Shown: piece by piece, positions 23,868 to 38,165 of the stretch
How positions within the stretch are numbered: position 1 is the stretch's first letter
Layout: the number at the start of each line of letters is the position of its first letter
Assembly: GCF_963576545.1 (NCBI RefSeq)
Contig: NW_026870540.1
Location: forward strand, 369,413-433,412
Direction of reading: 5' to 3'
DNA length: 64,000 bases
DNA from: Limanda limanda
Taxonomy: Eukaryota; Chordata; Actinopteri; Pleuronectiformes; Pleuronectidae
Program-made: the position numbers and the translations under genes
Notes under the pieces: generated by a model
What the model saw: only the letters and a program-made list of their open reading frames with translations
Told to the model about the DNA's origin: nothing
The model's database searches: none

Positions 23868-26800
23868 TTCCGAAAGTCGGAGAAGCTCAAGGATGGTACT
23901 GATCGATGCGCGCAACCCCATTTAGTGGGGGTAGAGCCTACTTGCAAGTCTCTCCGACCTTCACAAAAAAAGTTATTCAAGAATATCTCCTCAGATTTGG
24001 GGGAATTTCGTCGGTCGACCTCTTCCGAAGGTCTTACAAGCTCGGGGATGGTACCAATCGATCCGCAGGACCCAAATTAGTCCAGATGCAACCACTTTCC
24101 AAGTCTCTCCGACCTTCACAAAAAAAGTTATTCAAGAATATCTCTTTCTCCTATGTGCTTTCATCCCTAACCCTAACCCTAACCCTTCCGAAAGTCGGAG
24201 AAGCTCAAGGATGGTACTGATCGATGCGCGCAACCCCATTTAGTGGGGGTAGAGCCTACTTGCAAGTCTCTCCGACCTTCACAAAAAAAGTTATTCAAGA
24301 ATATCTCCTCAGATTTGGGGGAATTTCGTCGGTCGACCTCTTCCGAAGGTCGTACAAGCTCGGGGATGGTACCAATCGATCCGCAGGACCCAAATTAGTC
24401 CAGATGCAACCACTTTCCAAGTCTCTCCGACCTTCACAAAAAAAGTTATTCAAGAATATCTCTTTCTCCTATGTGCTTTCATCCCTAACCCTAACCCTAA
24501 CCCTTCCGAAAGTCGGAGAAGCTCAAGGATGGTACCGATCGATGCGCGCTACCCCATTTAGTGGGGGTAGAGCCTACTTGCAAGTCTCTCCGACCTTCAC
24601 AAAAAAAGTTATTCAAGAATATCTCTTTCTCCTATGTGCTTTCATCCCTAACCCTAACCCTTCCGAAAGTCGGAGAAGCTCAAGGATGGTACCGATCGAT
24701 GCGCGCTACCCCATTTAGTGGGGGTAGAGCCTACTTGCAAGTCTCTCCGACCTTCACAAAAAAAGTTATTCAAGAATATCTCTTTCTCCTATGTGCTTTC
24801 ATCCCTAACCCTAACCCTAACCCTTCCGAAAGTCGGAGAAGCTCAAGGATGGTACCGATCGATGCGCGCTACCCCATTTAGTGGGGGTAAAGCCTACTTG
24901 CAAGTCTCTCCGACCTTCACAAAAAAAGTTATTCAAGAATATCTCTTTCTCCTATGTGCTTTCATCCCTAACCCTAACCCTAACCCTTCCGAAAGTCGGA
25001 GAAGCTCAAGGATGGTACTGATCGATGCGCGCAACCCCATTTAGTGGGGGTAGAGCCTACTTGCAAGTCTCTCCGACCTTCACAAAAAAAATTATTCAAG
25101 AATATCTCCTCAGATTTGGGGGAATTTCGTCGGTCGACCTCTTCCGAAGGTCTTACAAGCTCGGGGATGGTACCAATCGATCCGCAGGACCCAAATTAGT
25201 CCAGATGCAACCACTTTCCAAGTCTCTCCGACCTTCACAAAAAAAGTTATTCAAGAATATCTCTTTCTCCTATGTGCTTTCATCCCTAACCCTAACCCTA
25301 ACCCTTCCGAAAGTCGGAGAAGCTCAAAGATGGTACTGATCGATGCGCGCAACCCCATTTAGTGGGGGTAGAGCCTACTTGCAAGTCTCTCCGACCTTCA
25401 CAAAAAAAGTTATTCAAGAATATCTCCTCAGATTTGGGGGAATTTCGTCGGTCGACCTCTTCCGAAGGTCGTACAAGCTCGGGGATGGTACCAATCGATC
25501 CGCAGGACCCAAATTAGTCCAGATGCAACCACTTTCCAAGTCTCTCCGACCTTCACAAAAAAAGTTATTCAAGAATATCTCTTTCTCCTATGTGCTTTCA
25601 TCCCTAACCCTAACCCTAACCCTTCCGAAAGTCGGAGAAGCTCAAGGATGGTACCGATCGATGCGCGCTACCCCATTTAGTGGGGGTAGAGCCTACTTGC
25701 AAGTCTTTCCGACCTTCACAAAAAAAGTTATTCAAGAATATCTCTTTCTCCTATGTGCTTTCATCCCTAACCCTAACCCTTCCGAAAGTCGGAGAAGCTC
25801 AAGGATGGTACCGATCGATGCGCGCTACCCCATTTAGTGGGGGTAGAGCCTACTTGCAAGTCTCTCCGACCTTCACAAAAAAAGTTATTCAAGAATATCT
25901 CTTTCTCCTATGTGCTTTCATCCCTAACCCTAACCCTAACCCTTCCGAAAGTCGGAGAAGCTCAAGGATGGTACCGATCGATGCGCGCTACCCCATTTAG
26001 TGGGGGTAGAGCCTACTTGCAAGTCTCTCCAACCTTCACAAAAAAAGTTATTCAAGAATATCTCTTTCTCCTATGTGCTTTCATCCCTAACCCTAACCCT
26101 AACCCTTCCGAAAGTCGGAGAAGCTCAAGGATGGTACTGATCGATGTGCGCAACCCCATTTAGTGGGGGTAGAGCCTACTTGCAAGTCTCTCCGACCTTC
26201 ACAAAAAAAGTTATTCAAGAATATCTCCTCAGATTTGGGGGAATTTCGTCGGTCGACCTCTTCCGAAGGTCGTACAAGCTCGCGGATGGTACCAATCGAT
26301 CCGCAGGACCCAAATTAGTCCAGATGCAACCACTTTCCAAGTCTCTCCGACCTTCACAAAAAAAGTTATTCAAGAATATCTCTTTCTCCTATGTGCTTTC
26401 ATCCCTAACCCTAACCCTTCCGAAAGTCGGAGAAGCTCAAGGATGGTACTGATCGATGCGCGCAACCCCATTTAGTGGGGGTAGAGCCTACTTGCAAGTC
26501 TCTCCGACCTTCACAAAAAAAGTTATTCAAGAATATCTCCTCAGATTTGGGGGAATTTCGTCGGTCGACCTCTTCCGAAGGTCGTACAAGCTCGGGGATG
26601 GTACCAATCGATCCGCAGGACCCAAATTAGTCCAGATGCAACCACTTTCCAAGTCTCTCCGACCTTCACAAAAAAAGTTATTCAAGAATATCTCTTTCTC
26701 CTATGTGCTTTCATCCCTAACCCTAACCCTAACCCTTCCGAAAGTCGGAGAAGCTCAAGGATGGTACTGATCGATGCGCGCAACCCCATTTAGTGGGGGT

Positions 26801-27371
26801 AGAGCCTACTTGCAAGTCTCTCCGACCTTCACAAAAAAAGTTATTCAAGAATATCTCCTCAGATTTGGGGGAATTTCGTCGGTCGACCTCTTCCGAAGGT
26901 CGTACAAGCTCGGGGATGGTACCAATCGATCCGCAGGACCCAAATTAGTCCAGATGCAACCACTTTCCAAGTCTCTCCGACCTTCACAAAAAAAGTTATT
27001 CAAGAATATCTCTTTCTCCTATGTGCTTTCATCCCTAACCCTAACCCTAACCCTTACGAAAGTCGGAGAAGCTCAAGGATGGTACCGATCGATGCGCGCT
27101 ACCCCATTTAGTGGGGGTAGAGCCTACTTGCAAGTCTCTCCGACCTTCACAAAAAAAGTTATTCAAGAATATCTCCTCAGATTTGGGGGAATTTCGTCGG
27201 TCGACCTCTTCCGAAGGTCGTACAAGCTCGGGGATGGTACCAATCGATCCGCAGGACCCAAATTAGTCCAGATGCAACCACTTTCCAAGTCTCTCCGACC
27301 TTCACAAAAAAAGTTATTCAAGAATATCTCTTTCTCCTATGTGCTTTCATCCCTAACCCTAACCCTAACCC
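23868..27371 (+). repeat. DD-SSS-DD-SSS-DDDD segment
   Basis: Units start at 23868, 24186 (D), 24504 (S 157), 24661, 24824 (k), 24987, 25305 (D), 25623 (S 157, GTCTTTCC), 25780, 25943 (n), 26106 (D 312), 26418, 26736 and 27054 (D, TTACG). The D at 24987 has one fewer G after the A-run, and the D at 26106 has GCTCGCGG and GATGTGCGC. Confidence 0.88.
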
Positions 27372-30300
27372 TTCCGAAAGTCGGAGAAGCTCAAGGATGG
27401 TACCGATCGATGCGCGCTACCCCATTTAGTGGGGGTAGAGCCTACTTGCAAGTCTCTCCGACCTTCACAAAAAAAGTTATTCAAGAATATCTCTTTCTCC
27501 TATGTGCTTTCATCCCTAACCCTAACCCTAACCCTTCCGAAAGTCGGAGAAGCTCAAGGATGGTACCGATCGATGCGCGCTACCCCATTTAGTGGGGGTA
27601 GAGCCTACTTGCAAGTCTCTCCGACCTTCACAAAAAAAGTTATTCAAGAATATCTCTTTCTCCTATGTGCTTTCATCCCTAACCCTAACCCTAACCCTTC
27701 CGAAAGTCGGAGAAGCTCAAGGATGGTACCGATCGATGCGCGCTACCCCATTTAGTGGGGGTAAAGCCTACTTGCAAGTCTCTCCGACCTTCACAAAAAA
27801 AGTTATTCAAGAATATCTCTTTCTCCTATGTGCTTTCATCCCTAACCCTAACCCTAACCCTTCCGAAAGTCGGAGAAGCTCAAGGATGGTACTGATCGAT
27901 GCGCGCAACCCCATTTAGTGGGGGTAGAGCCTACTTGCAAGTCTCTCCGACCTTCACAAAAAAAGTTATTCAAGAATATCTCCTCAGATTTGGGGGAATT
28001 TCGTCGGTCGACCTCTTTCGAAGGTCGTACAAGCTCGGGGATGGTACCAATCGATCCGCAGGACCCAAATTAGTCCAGATGCAACCACTTTCCAAGTCTC
28101 TCCGACCTTCACAAAAAAAGTTATTCAAGAATATCTCTTTCTCCTATGTGCTTTCATCCCTAACCCTAACCCTAACCCTTCCGAAAGTCGGAGAAGCTCA
28201 AGGATGGTACTGATCGATGCGCGCAACCCCATTTAGTGGGGGTAGAGCCTACTTGCAAGTCTCTCCGACCTTCACAAAAAAAGTTATTCAAGAATATCTC
28301 CTCAGATTTGGGGGAATTTCGTCGGTCGACCTCTTCCGAAGGTCGTACAAGCTCGGGGATGGTACCAATCGATCCGCAGGACCCAAATTAGTCCAGATGC
28401 AACCACTTTCCAAGTCTCTCCGACCTTCACAAAAAAAGTTATTCAAGAATATCTCTTTCTCCTATGTGCTTTCATCCCTAACCCTAACCCTAACCCTAAC
28501 CCTTCCGAAAGTCGGAGAAGTTCAAGGATGGTACCGATCGATGCGCGCTACCCCATTTAGTGGGGGTAGAGCCTACTTGCAAGTCTCTCCGACCTTCACA
28601 AAAAAAGTTATTCAAGAATATCTCCTCAGATTTGGGGGAATTTCGTCGGTCGACCTCTTCCGAAGGTCGTACAAGCTCGGGGATGGTACCAATCGATCCG
28701 CAGGACCCAAATTAGTCCAGATGCAACCACTTTCCAAGTCTCTCCGACCTTCACAAAAAAAGTTATTCAAGAATATCTCTTTCTCCTATGTGCTTTCATC
28801 CCTAACCCTAACCCTAACCCTTCCGAAAGTCGGAGAAGCTCAAGGATGGTACCGATCGATGCGCGCTACCCCATTTAGTGGGGGTAGAGCCTACTTGCAA
28901 GTCTTTCCGACCTTCACAAAAAAAGTTATTCAAGAATATCTCTTTCTCCTATGTGCTTTCATCCCTAACCCTAACCCTAACCCTTCCGAAAGTCGGAGAA
29001 GCTCAAGGATGGTACCGATCGATGCGCGCTACCCCATTTAGTGGGGGTAGAGCCTACTTGCAAGTCTCTCCGACCTTCACAAAAAAAGTTATTCAAGAAT
29101 ATCTCTTTCTCCTATGTGCTTTCATCCCTAACCCTAACCCTAACCCTTCCGAAAGTCGGAGAAGCTCAAGGATGGTACCGATCGATGCGCGCTACCCCAT
29201 TTAGTGGGGGTAGAGCCTACTTGCAAGTCTCTCCAACCTTCACAAAAAAAGTTTTTCAAGAATATCTCTTTCTCCTATGTGCTTTCATCCCTAACCCTAA
29301 CCCTAACCCTTCCGAAAGTCGGAGAAGCTCAAGGATGGTACTGATCGATGTGCGCAACCCCATTTAGTGGGGGTAGAGCCTACTTGCAAGTCTCTCCGAC
29401 CTTCACAAAAAAAGTTATTCAAGAATATCTCCTCAGATTTGGGGGAATTTCGTCGGTCGACCTCTTCCGAAGGTCGTACAAGCTCGGGGATGGTACCAAT
29501 CGATCCGCAGGACCCAAATTAGTCCAGATGCAACCACTTTCCAAGTCTCTCCGACCTTCACAAAAAAAGTTATTCAAGAATATCTCTTTCTCCTATGTGC
29601 TTTCATCCCTAACCCTAACCCTAACCCTTCCGAAAGTCGGAGAAGCTCAAGGATGGTACTGATCGATGCGCGCAACCCCATTTAGTGGGGGTAGAGCCTA
29701 CTTGCAAGTCTCTCCGACCTTCACAAAAAAAGTTATTCAAGAATATCTCCTCAGATTTGGGGGAATTTCGTCGGTCGACCTCTTCCGAAGGTCGTACAAG
29801 CTCGGGGATGGTACCAATCGATCCGCAGGACCCAAATTAGTCCAGATGCAACCACTTTCCAAGTCTCTCCGACCTTCACAAAAAAAGTTATTCAAGAATA
29901 TCTCTTTCTCCTATGTGCTTTCATCCCTAACCCTAACCCTAACCCTAACCCTTCCGAAAGTCGGAGAAGCTCAAGGATGGTACCGATCGATGCGCGCTAC
30001 CCCATTTAGTGGGGGTAGAGCCTACTTGCAAGTCTCTCCGACCTTCACAAAAAAAGTTATTCAAGAATATCTCCTCAGATTTGGGGGAATTTCGTCGGTC
30101 GACCTCTTCCGAAGGTCGTACAAGCTCGGGGATGGTACCAATCGATCCGCAGGACCCAAATTAGTCCAGATGCAACCACTTTCCAAGTCTCTCCGACCTT
30201 CACAAAAAAAGTTATTCAAGAATATCTCTTTCTCCTATGTGCTTTCATCCCTAACCCTAACCCTAACCCTTCCGAAAGTCGGAGAAGCTCAAGGATGGTA

Positions 30301-31400
30301 CCGATCGATGCGCGCTACCCCATTTAGTGGGGGTAGAGCCTACTTGCAAGTCTTTCCGACCTTCACAAAAAAAGTTATTCAAGAATATCTCTTTCTCCTA
30401 TGTGCTTTCATCCCTAACCCTAACCCTAACCCTTCCGAAAGTCGGAGAAGCTCAAGGATGGTACCGATCGATGCGCGCTACCCCATTTAGTGGGGGTAGA
30501 GCCTACTTGCAAGTCTCTCCGACCTTCACAAAAAAAGTTATTCAAGAATATCTCTTTCTCCTATGTGCTTTCATCCCTAACCCTAACCCTAACCCTTCCG
30601 AAAGTCGGAGAAGCTCAAGGATGGTACCGATCGATGCGCGCTACCCCATTTAGTGGGGGTAGAGCCTACTTGCAAGTCTCTCCAACCTTCACAAAAAAAG
30701 TTTTTCAAGAATATCTCTTTCTCCTATGTGCTTTCATCCCTAACCCTAACCCTAACCCTTCCGAAAGTCGGAGAAGCTCAAGGATGGTACTGATCGATGT
30801 GCGCAACCCCATTTAGTGGGGGTAGAGCCTACTTGCAAGTCTCTCCGACCTTCACAAAAAAAGTTATTCAAGAATATCTCCTCAGATTTGGGGGAATTTC
30901 GTCGGTCGACCTCTTCCGAAGGTCGTACAAGCTCGGGGATGGTACCAATCGATCCGCAGGACCCAAATTAGTCCAGATGCAACCACTTTCCAAGTCTCTC
31001 CGACCTTCACAAAAAAAGTTATTCAAGAATATCTCTTTCTCCTATGTGCTTTCATCCCTAACCCTAACCCTAACCCTTCCGAAAGTCGGAGAAGCTCAAG
31101 GATGGTACTGATCGATGCGCGCAACCCCATTTAGTGGGGGTAGAGCCTACTTGCAAGTCTCTCCGACCTTCACAAAAAAAGTTATTCAAGAATATCTCCT
31201 CAGATTTGGGGGAATTTCGTCGGTCGACCTCTTCCGAAGGTCGTACAAGCTCGGGGATGGTACCAATCGATCCGCAGGACCCAAATTAGTCCAGATGCAA
31301 CCACTTTCCAAGTCTCTCCGACCTTCACAAAAAAAGTTATTCAAGAATATCTCTTTCTCCTATGTGCTTTCATCCCTAACCCTAACCCTAACCCTAACCC
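27372..31400 (+). repeat. 1449-bp higher-order repeat, two copies and a shortened third
   Basis: The copies begin at 27372, 28821 and 30270. Starts are 27372, 27535, 27698 (k), 27861, 28179 (D 324), 28503; 28821, 28984, 29147 (n), 29310, 29628 (D 324), 29952; and 30270, 30433, 30596 (n), 30759, 31077 (D 324). Copies 2 and 3 share GTCTTTCC in the first S, CTCCAACC plus TTTTTC in the third S, and GATGTGCGC in the first D. The third lacks its last D. Confidence 0.9.
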
Positions 31401-34400
31401 TTCCGAAAGTCGGAGAAGCTCAAGGATGGTACCGGTCGATGCGCGCTACCCCATTTAGTGGGGGTAGAGCCTACTTGCAAGTCTCTCCGACCTTCACAAA
31501 AAAAGTTATTCAAGAATATCTCTTTCTCCTATGTGCTTTCATCCCTAACCCTAACCCTAACCCTTCCGAAAGTCGGAGAAGCTCAAGGATGGTACCGATC
31601 GATGCGCGCTACCCCATTTAGTGGGGGTAGAGCCTACTTGCAAGTCTCTCCGACCTTCACAAAAAAAGTTATTCAAGAATATCTCTTTCTCCTATGTGCT
31701 TTCATCCCTAACCCTAACCCTAACCCTTCCGAAAGTCGGAGAAGCTCAAGGATGGTACCGATCGATGCGCGCTACCCCATTTAGTGGGGGTAGAGCCTAC
31801 TTGCAAGTCTCTCCGACCTTCACAAAAAAAGTTTTTCAAGAATATCTCTTTCTCCTATGTGCTTTCATCCCTAACCCTAACCCTAACCCTTCCGAAAGTC
31901 GGAGAAGCTCAAGGATGGTACCGATCGATGCGCGCTACCCCATTTAGTGGGGGTAGAGCCTACTTGCAAGTCTCTCCGACCTTCACAAAAAAAGTTATTC
32001 AAGAATATCTCTTTCTCCTATGTGCTTTCATCCCTAACCCTAACCCTAACCCTTCCGAAAGTCGGAGAAGCTCAAGGATGGTACTGATCGATGCGCGCAA
32101 CCCCATTTAGTGGGGGTAGAGCCTACTTGCAAGTCTCTCCGACCTTCACAAAAAAAGTTATTCAAGAATATCTCCTCAGATTTGGGGGAATTTCGTCGGT
32201 CGACCTCTTCCGAAGGTCGTACAAGCTCGGGGATGGTACCAACCGATCCGCAGGACCCAAATTAGTCCAGATGCAACCACTTTCCAAGTCTCTCCGACCT
32301 TCACAAAAAAAGTTATTCAAGAATATCTCTTTCTCCTATGTGCTTTCATCCCTAACCCTAACCCTAACCCTTCCGAAAGTCGGAGAAGCTCAAGGATGGT
32401 ACTGATCGATGCGCGCAACCCCATTTAGTGGGGGTAGAGCCTACTTGCAAGTCTCTCCGACCTTCACAAAAAAAGTTATTCAAGAATATCTCCTCAGATT
32501 TGGGGGAATTTCGTCGGTCGACCTCTTCCGAAGGTCGTACAAGCTCGGGGATGGTACCAATCGATCCGCAGGACCCAAATTAGTCCAGATGCAACCACTT
32601 TCCAAGTCTCTCCGACCTTCACAAAAAAAGTTATTCAAGAATATCTCTTTCTCCTATGTGCTTTCATCCCTAACCCTAACCCTAACCCTTCCGAAAGTCG
32701 GAGAAGCTCAAGGATGGTACCGATCGATGCGCGCTACCCCATTTAGTGGGGGTAGAGCCTACTTGCAAGTCTCTCCGACCTTCAAAAAAAAGTTATTCAA
32801 GAATATCTCTTTCTCCTATGTGCTTTCATCCCTAACCCTAACCCTAACCCTTCCGAAAGTCGGAGAAGCTCAAGGATGGTACTGATCGATGCGCGCAACC
32901 CCATTTAGTGGGGGTAGAGCCTACTTGCAAGTCTCTCCGACCTTCACAAAAAAAGTTATTCAAGAATATCTCCTCAGATTTGGGGGAATTTCGTCGGTCG
33001 ACCTCTTCCGAAGGTCGTACAAGCTCGGGGATGGTACCAATCGATCCGCAGGACCCAAATTAGTCCAGATGCAACCACTTTCCAAGTCTCTCCGACCTTC
33101 ACAAAAAAAGTTATTCAAGAATATCTCTTTCTCCTATGTGCTTTCATCCCTAACCCTAACCCTAACCCTAACCCTTCCGAAAGTCGGAGAAGCTCAAGGA
33201 TGGTACCGATCGATGCGCGCTACCCCATTTAGTGGGGGTAGAGCCTACTTGCAAGTCTCTCCGACCTTCACAAAAAAAGTTATTCAAGAATATCTCCTCA
33301 GATTTGGGGGAATTTCGTCGGTCGACCTCTTCCGAAGGTCGTACAAGCTCGGGGATGGTACCAATCGATCCGCAGGACCCAAATTAGTCCAGATGCAACC
33401 ACTTTCCAAGTCTCTCCGACCTTCACAAAAAAAGTTATTCAAGAATATCTCTTTCTCCTATGTGCTTTCATCCCTAACCCTAACCCTAACCCTTCCGAAA
33501 GTCGGAGAAGCTCAAGGATGGTACCGATCGATGCGCGCTACCCCATTTAGTGGGGGTAGAGCCTACTTGCAAGTCTTTCCGACCTTCACAAAAAAAGTTA
33601 TTCAAGAATATCTCTTTCTCCTATGTGCTTTCATCCCTAACCCTAACCCTAACCCTTCCGAAAGTCGGAGAAGCTCAAGGATGGTACCGATCGATGCGCG
33701 CTACCCCATTTAGTGGGGGTAGAGCCTACTTGCAAGTCTCTCCGACCTTCACAAAAAAAGTTATTCAAGAATATCTCTTTCTCCTATGTGCTTTCATCCC
33801 TAACCCTAACCCTAACCCTTCCGAAAGTCGGAGAAGCTCAAGGATGGTACCGATCGATGCGCGCTACCCCATTTAGTGGGGGTAGAGCCTACTTGCAAGT
33901 CTCTCCAACCTTCACAAAAAAAGTTATTCAAGAATATCTCTTTCTCCTATGTGCTTTCATCCCTAACCCTAACCCTAACCCTTCCGAAAGTCGGAGAAGC
34001 TCAAGGATGGTACTGATCGATGTGCGCAACCCCATTTAGTGGGGGTAGAGCCTACTTGCAAGTCTCTCCGACCTTCACAAAAAAAGTTATTCAAGGATAT
34101 CTCCTCAGATTTGGGGGAATTTCGTCGGTCGACCTCTTCCGAAGGTCGTACAAGCTCGGGGATGGTACCAATCGATCCGCAGGACCCAAATTAGTCCAGA
34201 TGCAACCACTTTCCAAGTCTCTCCGACCTTCACAAAAAAAGTTATTCAAGAATATCTCTTTCTCCTATGTGCTTTCATCCCTAACCCTAACCCTAACCCT
34301 TCCGAAAGTCGGAGAAGCTCAAGGATGGTACTGATCGATGCGCGCAACCCCATTTAGTGGGGGTAGAGCCTACTTGCAAGTCTCTCCGACCTTCACAAAA

Positions 34401-34623
34401 AAAGTTATTCAAGAATATCTCCTCAGATTTGGGGGAATTTCGTCGGTCGACCTCTTCCGAAGGTCGTACAAGCTCGGGGATGGTACCAATCGATCCGCAG
34501 GACCCAAATTAGTCCAGATGCAACCACTTTCCAAGTCTCTCCGACCTTCACAAAAAAAGTTATTCAAGAATATCTCTTTCTCCTATGTGCTTTCATCCCT
34601 AACCCTAACCCTAACCCTAACCC
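31401..34623 (+). repeat. 3223-bp higher-order repeat
   Basis: The pattern is SSSS-DD-S-DD-SSS-DD, with starts 31401, 31564, 31727 (v), 31890, 32053, 32371 (D), 32689 (S 162), 32851 (D 324), 33175 (D), 33493, 33656, 33819 (n), 33982 and 34300 (D 324). AACCGATCC in the D at 32053 recurs at 35276 and 38818. The D at 33982 has CAAGGATATC. Confidence 0.9.
32689..32850 (+). repeat. S unit with 1-bp deletion (162 bp)
   Basis: The C in TTCACAAAAAAAG is lost near 32784, leaving eight A. The S unit in the equivalent place of the next copy (35912) is intact, so the deletion is local and independent of the deletion in the D 317 units. Confidence 0.88.
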
Positions 34624-37600
34624 TTCCGAAAGTCGGAGAAGCTCAAGGATGGTACCGGTCGATGCGCGCTACCCCATTTAGTGGGGGTAGAGCCTACTTG
34701 CAAGTCTCTCCGACCTTCACAAAAAAAGTTATTCAAGAATATCTCTTTCTCCTATGTGCTTTCATCCCTAACCCTAACCCTAACCCTTCCGAAAGTCGGA
34801 GAAGCTCAAGGATGGTACCGATCGATGCGCGCTACCCCATTTAGTGGGGGTAGAGCCTACTTGCAAGTCTCTCCGACCTTCACAAAAAAAGTTATTCAAG
34901 AATATCTCTTTCTCCTATGTGCTTTCATCCCTAACCCTAACCCTAACCCTTCCGAAAGTCGGAGAAGCTCAAGGATGGTACCGATCGATGCGCGCTACCC
35001 CATTTAGTGGGGGTAGAGCCTACTTGCAAGTCTCTCCGACCTTCACAAAAAAAGTTTTTCAAGAATATCTCTTTCTCCTATGTGCTTTCATCCCTAACCC
35101 TAACCCTAACCCTTCCGAAAGTCGGAGAAGCTCAAGGATGGTACCGATCGATGCGCGCTACCCCATTTAGTGGGGGTAGAGCCTACTTGCAAGTCTCTCC
35201 GACCTTCACAAAAAAAGTTATTCAAGAATATCTCTTTCTCCTATGTGCTTTCATCCCTAACCCTAACCCTAACCCTTCCGAAAGTCGGAGAAGCTCAAGG
35301 ATGGTACTGATCGATGCGCGCAACCCCATTTAGTGGGGGTAGAGCCTACTTGCAAGTCTCTCCGACCTTCACAAAAAAAGTTATTCAAGAATATCTCCTC
35401 AGATTTGGGGGAATTTCGTCGGTCGACCTCTTCCGAAGGTCGTACAAGCTCGGGGATGGTACCAACCGATCCGCAGGACCCAAATTAGTCCAGATGCAAC
35501 CACTTTCCAAGTCTCTCCGACCTTCACAAAAAAAGTTATTCAAGAATATCTCTTTCTCCTATGTGCTTTCATCCCTAACCCTAACCCTAACCCTTCCGAA
35601 AGTCGGAGAAGCTCAAGGATGGTACTGATCGATGCGCGCAACCCCATTTAGTGGGGGTAGAGCCTACTTGCAAGTCTCTCCGACCTTCACAAAAAAAGTT
35701 ATTCAAGAATATCTCCTCAGATTTGGGGGAATTTCGTCGGTCGACCTCTTCCGAAGGTCGTACAAGCTCGGGGATGGTACCAATCGATCCGCAGGACCCA
35801 AATTAGTCCAGATGCAACCACTTTCCAAGTCTCTCCGACCTTCACAAAAAAAGTTATTCAAGAATATCTCTTTCTCCTATGTGCTTTCATCCCTAACCCT
35901 AACCCTAACCCTTCCGAAAGTCGGAGAAGCTCAAGGATGGTACCGATCGATGCGCGCTACCCCATTTAGTGGGGGTAGAGCCTACTTGCAAGTCTCTCCG
36001 ACCTTCACAAAAAAAGTTATTCAAGAATATCTCTTTCTCCTATGTGCTTTCATCCCTAACCCTAACCCTAACCCTTCCGAAAGTCGGAGAAGCTCAAGGA
36101 TGGTACTGATCGATGCGCGCAACCCCATTTAGTGGGGGTAGAGCCTACTTGCAAGTCTCTCCGACCTTCACAAAAAAAGTTATTCAAGAATATCTCCTCA
36201 GATTTGGGGGAATTTCGTCGGTCGACCTCTTCCGAAGGTCGTACAAGCTCGGGGATGGTACCAATCGATCCGCAGGACCCAAATTAGTCCAGATGCAACC
36301 ACTTTCCAAGTCTCTCCGACCTTCACAAAAAAAGTTATTCAAGAATATCTCTTTCTCCTATGTGCTTTCATCCCTAACCCTAACCCTAACCCTTCCGAAA
36401 GTCGGAGAAGCTCAAGGATGGTACTGATCGATGTGCGCAACCCCATTTAGTGGGGGTAGAGCCTACTTGCAAGTCTCTCCGACCTTCACAAAAAAAGTTA
36501 TTCAAGGATATCTCCTCAGATTTGGGGGAATTTCGTCGGTCGACCTCTTCCGAAGGTCGTACAAGCTCGGGGATGGTACCAATCGATCCGCAGGACCCAA
36601 ATTAGTCCAGATGCAACCACTTTCCAAGTCTCTCCGACCTTCACAAAAAAAGTTATTCAAGAATATCTCTTTCTCCTATGTGCTTTCATCCCTAACCCTA
36701 ACCCTAACCCTTCCGAAAGTCGGAGAAGCTCAAGGATGGTACTGATCGATGCGCGCAACCCCATTTAGTGGGGGTAGAGCCTACTTGCAAGTCTCTCCGA
36801 CCTTCACAAAAAAAGTTATTCAAGAATATCTCCTCAGATTTGGGGGAATTTCGTCGGTCGACCTCTTCCGAAGGTCGTACAAGCTCGGGGATGGTACCAA
36901 TCGATCCGCAGGACCCAAATTAGTCCAGATGCAACCACTTTCCAAGTCTCTCCGACCTTCACAAAAAAAGTTATTCAAGAATATCTCTTTCTCCTATGTG
37001 CTTTCATCCCTAACCCTAACCCTAACCCTAACCCTTCCGAAAGTCGGAGAAGCTCAAGGATGGTACCGGTCGATGCGCGCTACCCCATTTAGTGGGGGTA
37101 GAGCCTACTTGCAAGTCTCTCCGACCTTCACAAAAAAAGTTATTCAAGAATATCTCTTTCTCCTATGTGCTTTCATCCCTAACCCTAACCCTAACCCTTC
37201 CGAAAGTCGGAGAAGCTCAAGGATGGTACCGATCGATGCGCGCTACCCCATTTAGTGGGGGTAGAGCCTACTTGCAAGTCTCTCCGACCTTCACAAAAAA
37301 AGTTATTCAAGAATATCTCTTTCTCCTATGTGCTTTCATCCCTAACCCTAACCCTAACCCTTCCGAAAGTCGGAGAAGCTCAAGGATGGTACCGATCGAT
37401 GCGCGCTACCCCATTTAGTGGGGGTAGAGCCTACTTGCAAGTCTCTCCGACCTTCACAAAAAAAGTTATTCAAGAATATCTCTTTCTCCTATGTGCTTTC
37501 ATCCCTAACCCTAACCCTAACCCTTCCGAAAGTCGGAGAAGCTCAAGGATGGTACTGATCGATGTGCGCAACCCCATTTAGTGGGGGTAGAGCCTACTTG

Positions 37601-38165
37601 CAAGTCTCTCCGACCTTCACAAAAAAAGTTATTCAAGGATATCTCCTCAGATTTGGGGGAATTTCGTCGGTCGACCTCTTCCGAAGGTCGTACAAGCTCG
37701 GGGATGGTACCAATCGATCCGCAGGACCCAAATTAGTCCAGATGCAACCACTTTCCAAGTCTCTCCGACCTTCACAAAAAAAGTTATTCAAGAATATCTC
37801 TTTCTCCTATGTGCTTTCATCCCTAACCCTAACCCTAACCCTTCCGAAAGTCGGAGAAGCTCAAGGATGGTACTGATCGATGCGCGCAACCCCATTTAGT
37901 GGGGGTAGAGCCTACTTGCAAGTCTCTCCGACCTTCACAAAAAAAGTTATTCAAGAATATCTCCTCAGATTTGGGGGAATTTCGTCGGTCGACCTCTTCC
38001 GAAGGTCGTACAAGCTCGGGGATGGTACCAATCGATCCGCAGGACCCAAATTAGTCCAGATGCAACCACTTTCCAAGTCTCTCCGACCTTCACAAAAAAA
38101 GTTATTCAAGAATATCTCTTTCTCCTATGTGCTTTCATCCCTAACCCTAACCCTAACCCTAACCC
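34624..38165 (+). repeat. 3542-bp version of the preceding higher-order repeat
   Basis: The pattern is SSSS-DD-S-DDD-SSS-DD, with starts 34624, 34787, 34950 (v), 35113, 35276, 35594 (D), 35912 (S), 36075, 36393, 36711 (D 324), 37035, 37198, 37361 (S), 37524 and 37842 (D 324). It differs from the 3223-bp copy by a net D unit and by the source of its last SSS run, which starts with ACCGGTCG. Confidence 0.88.
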
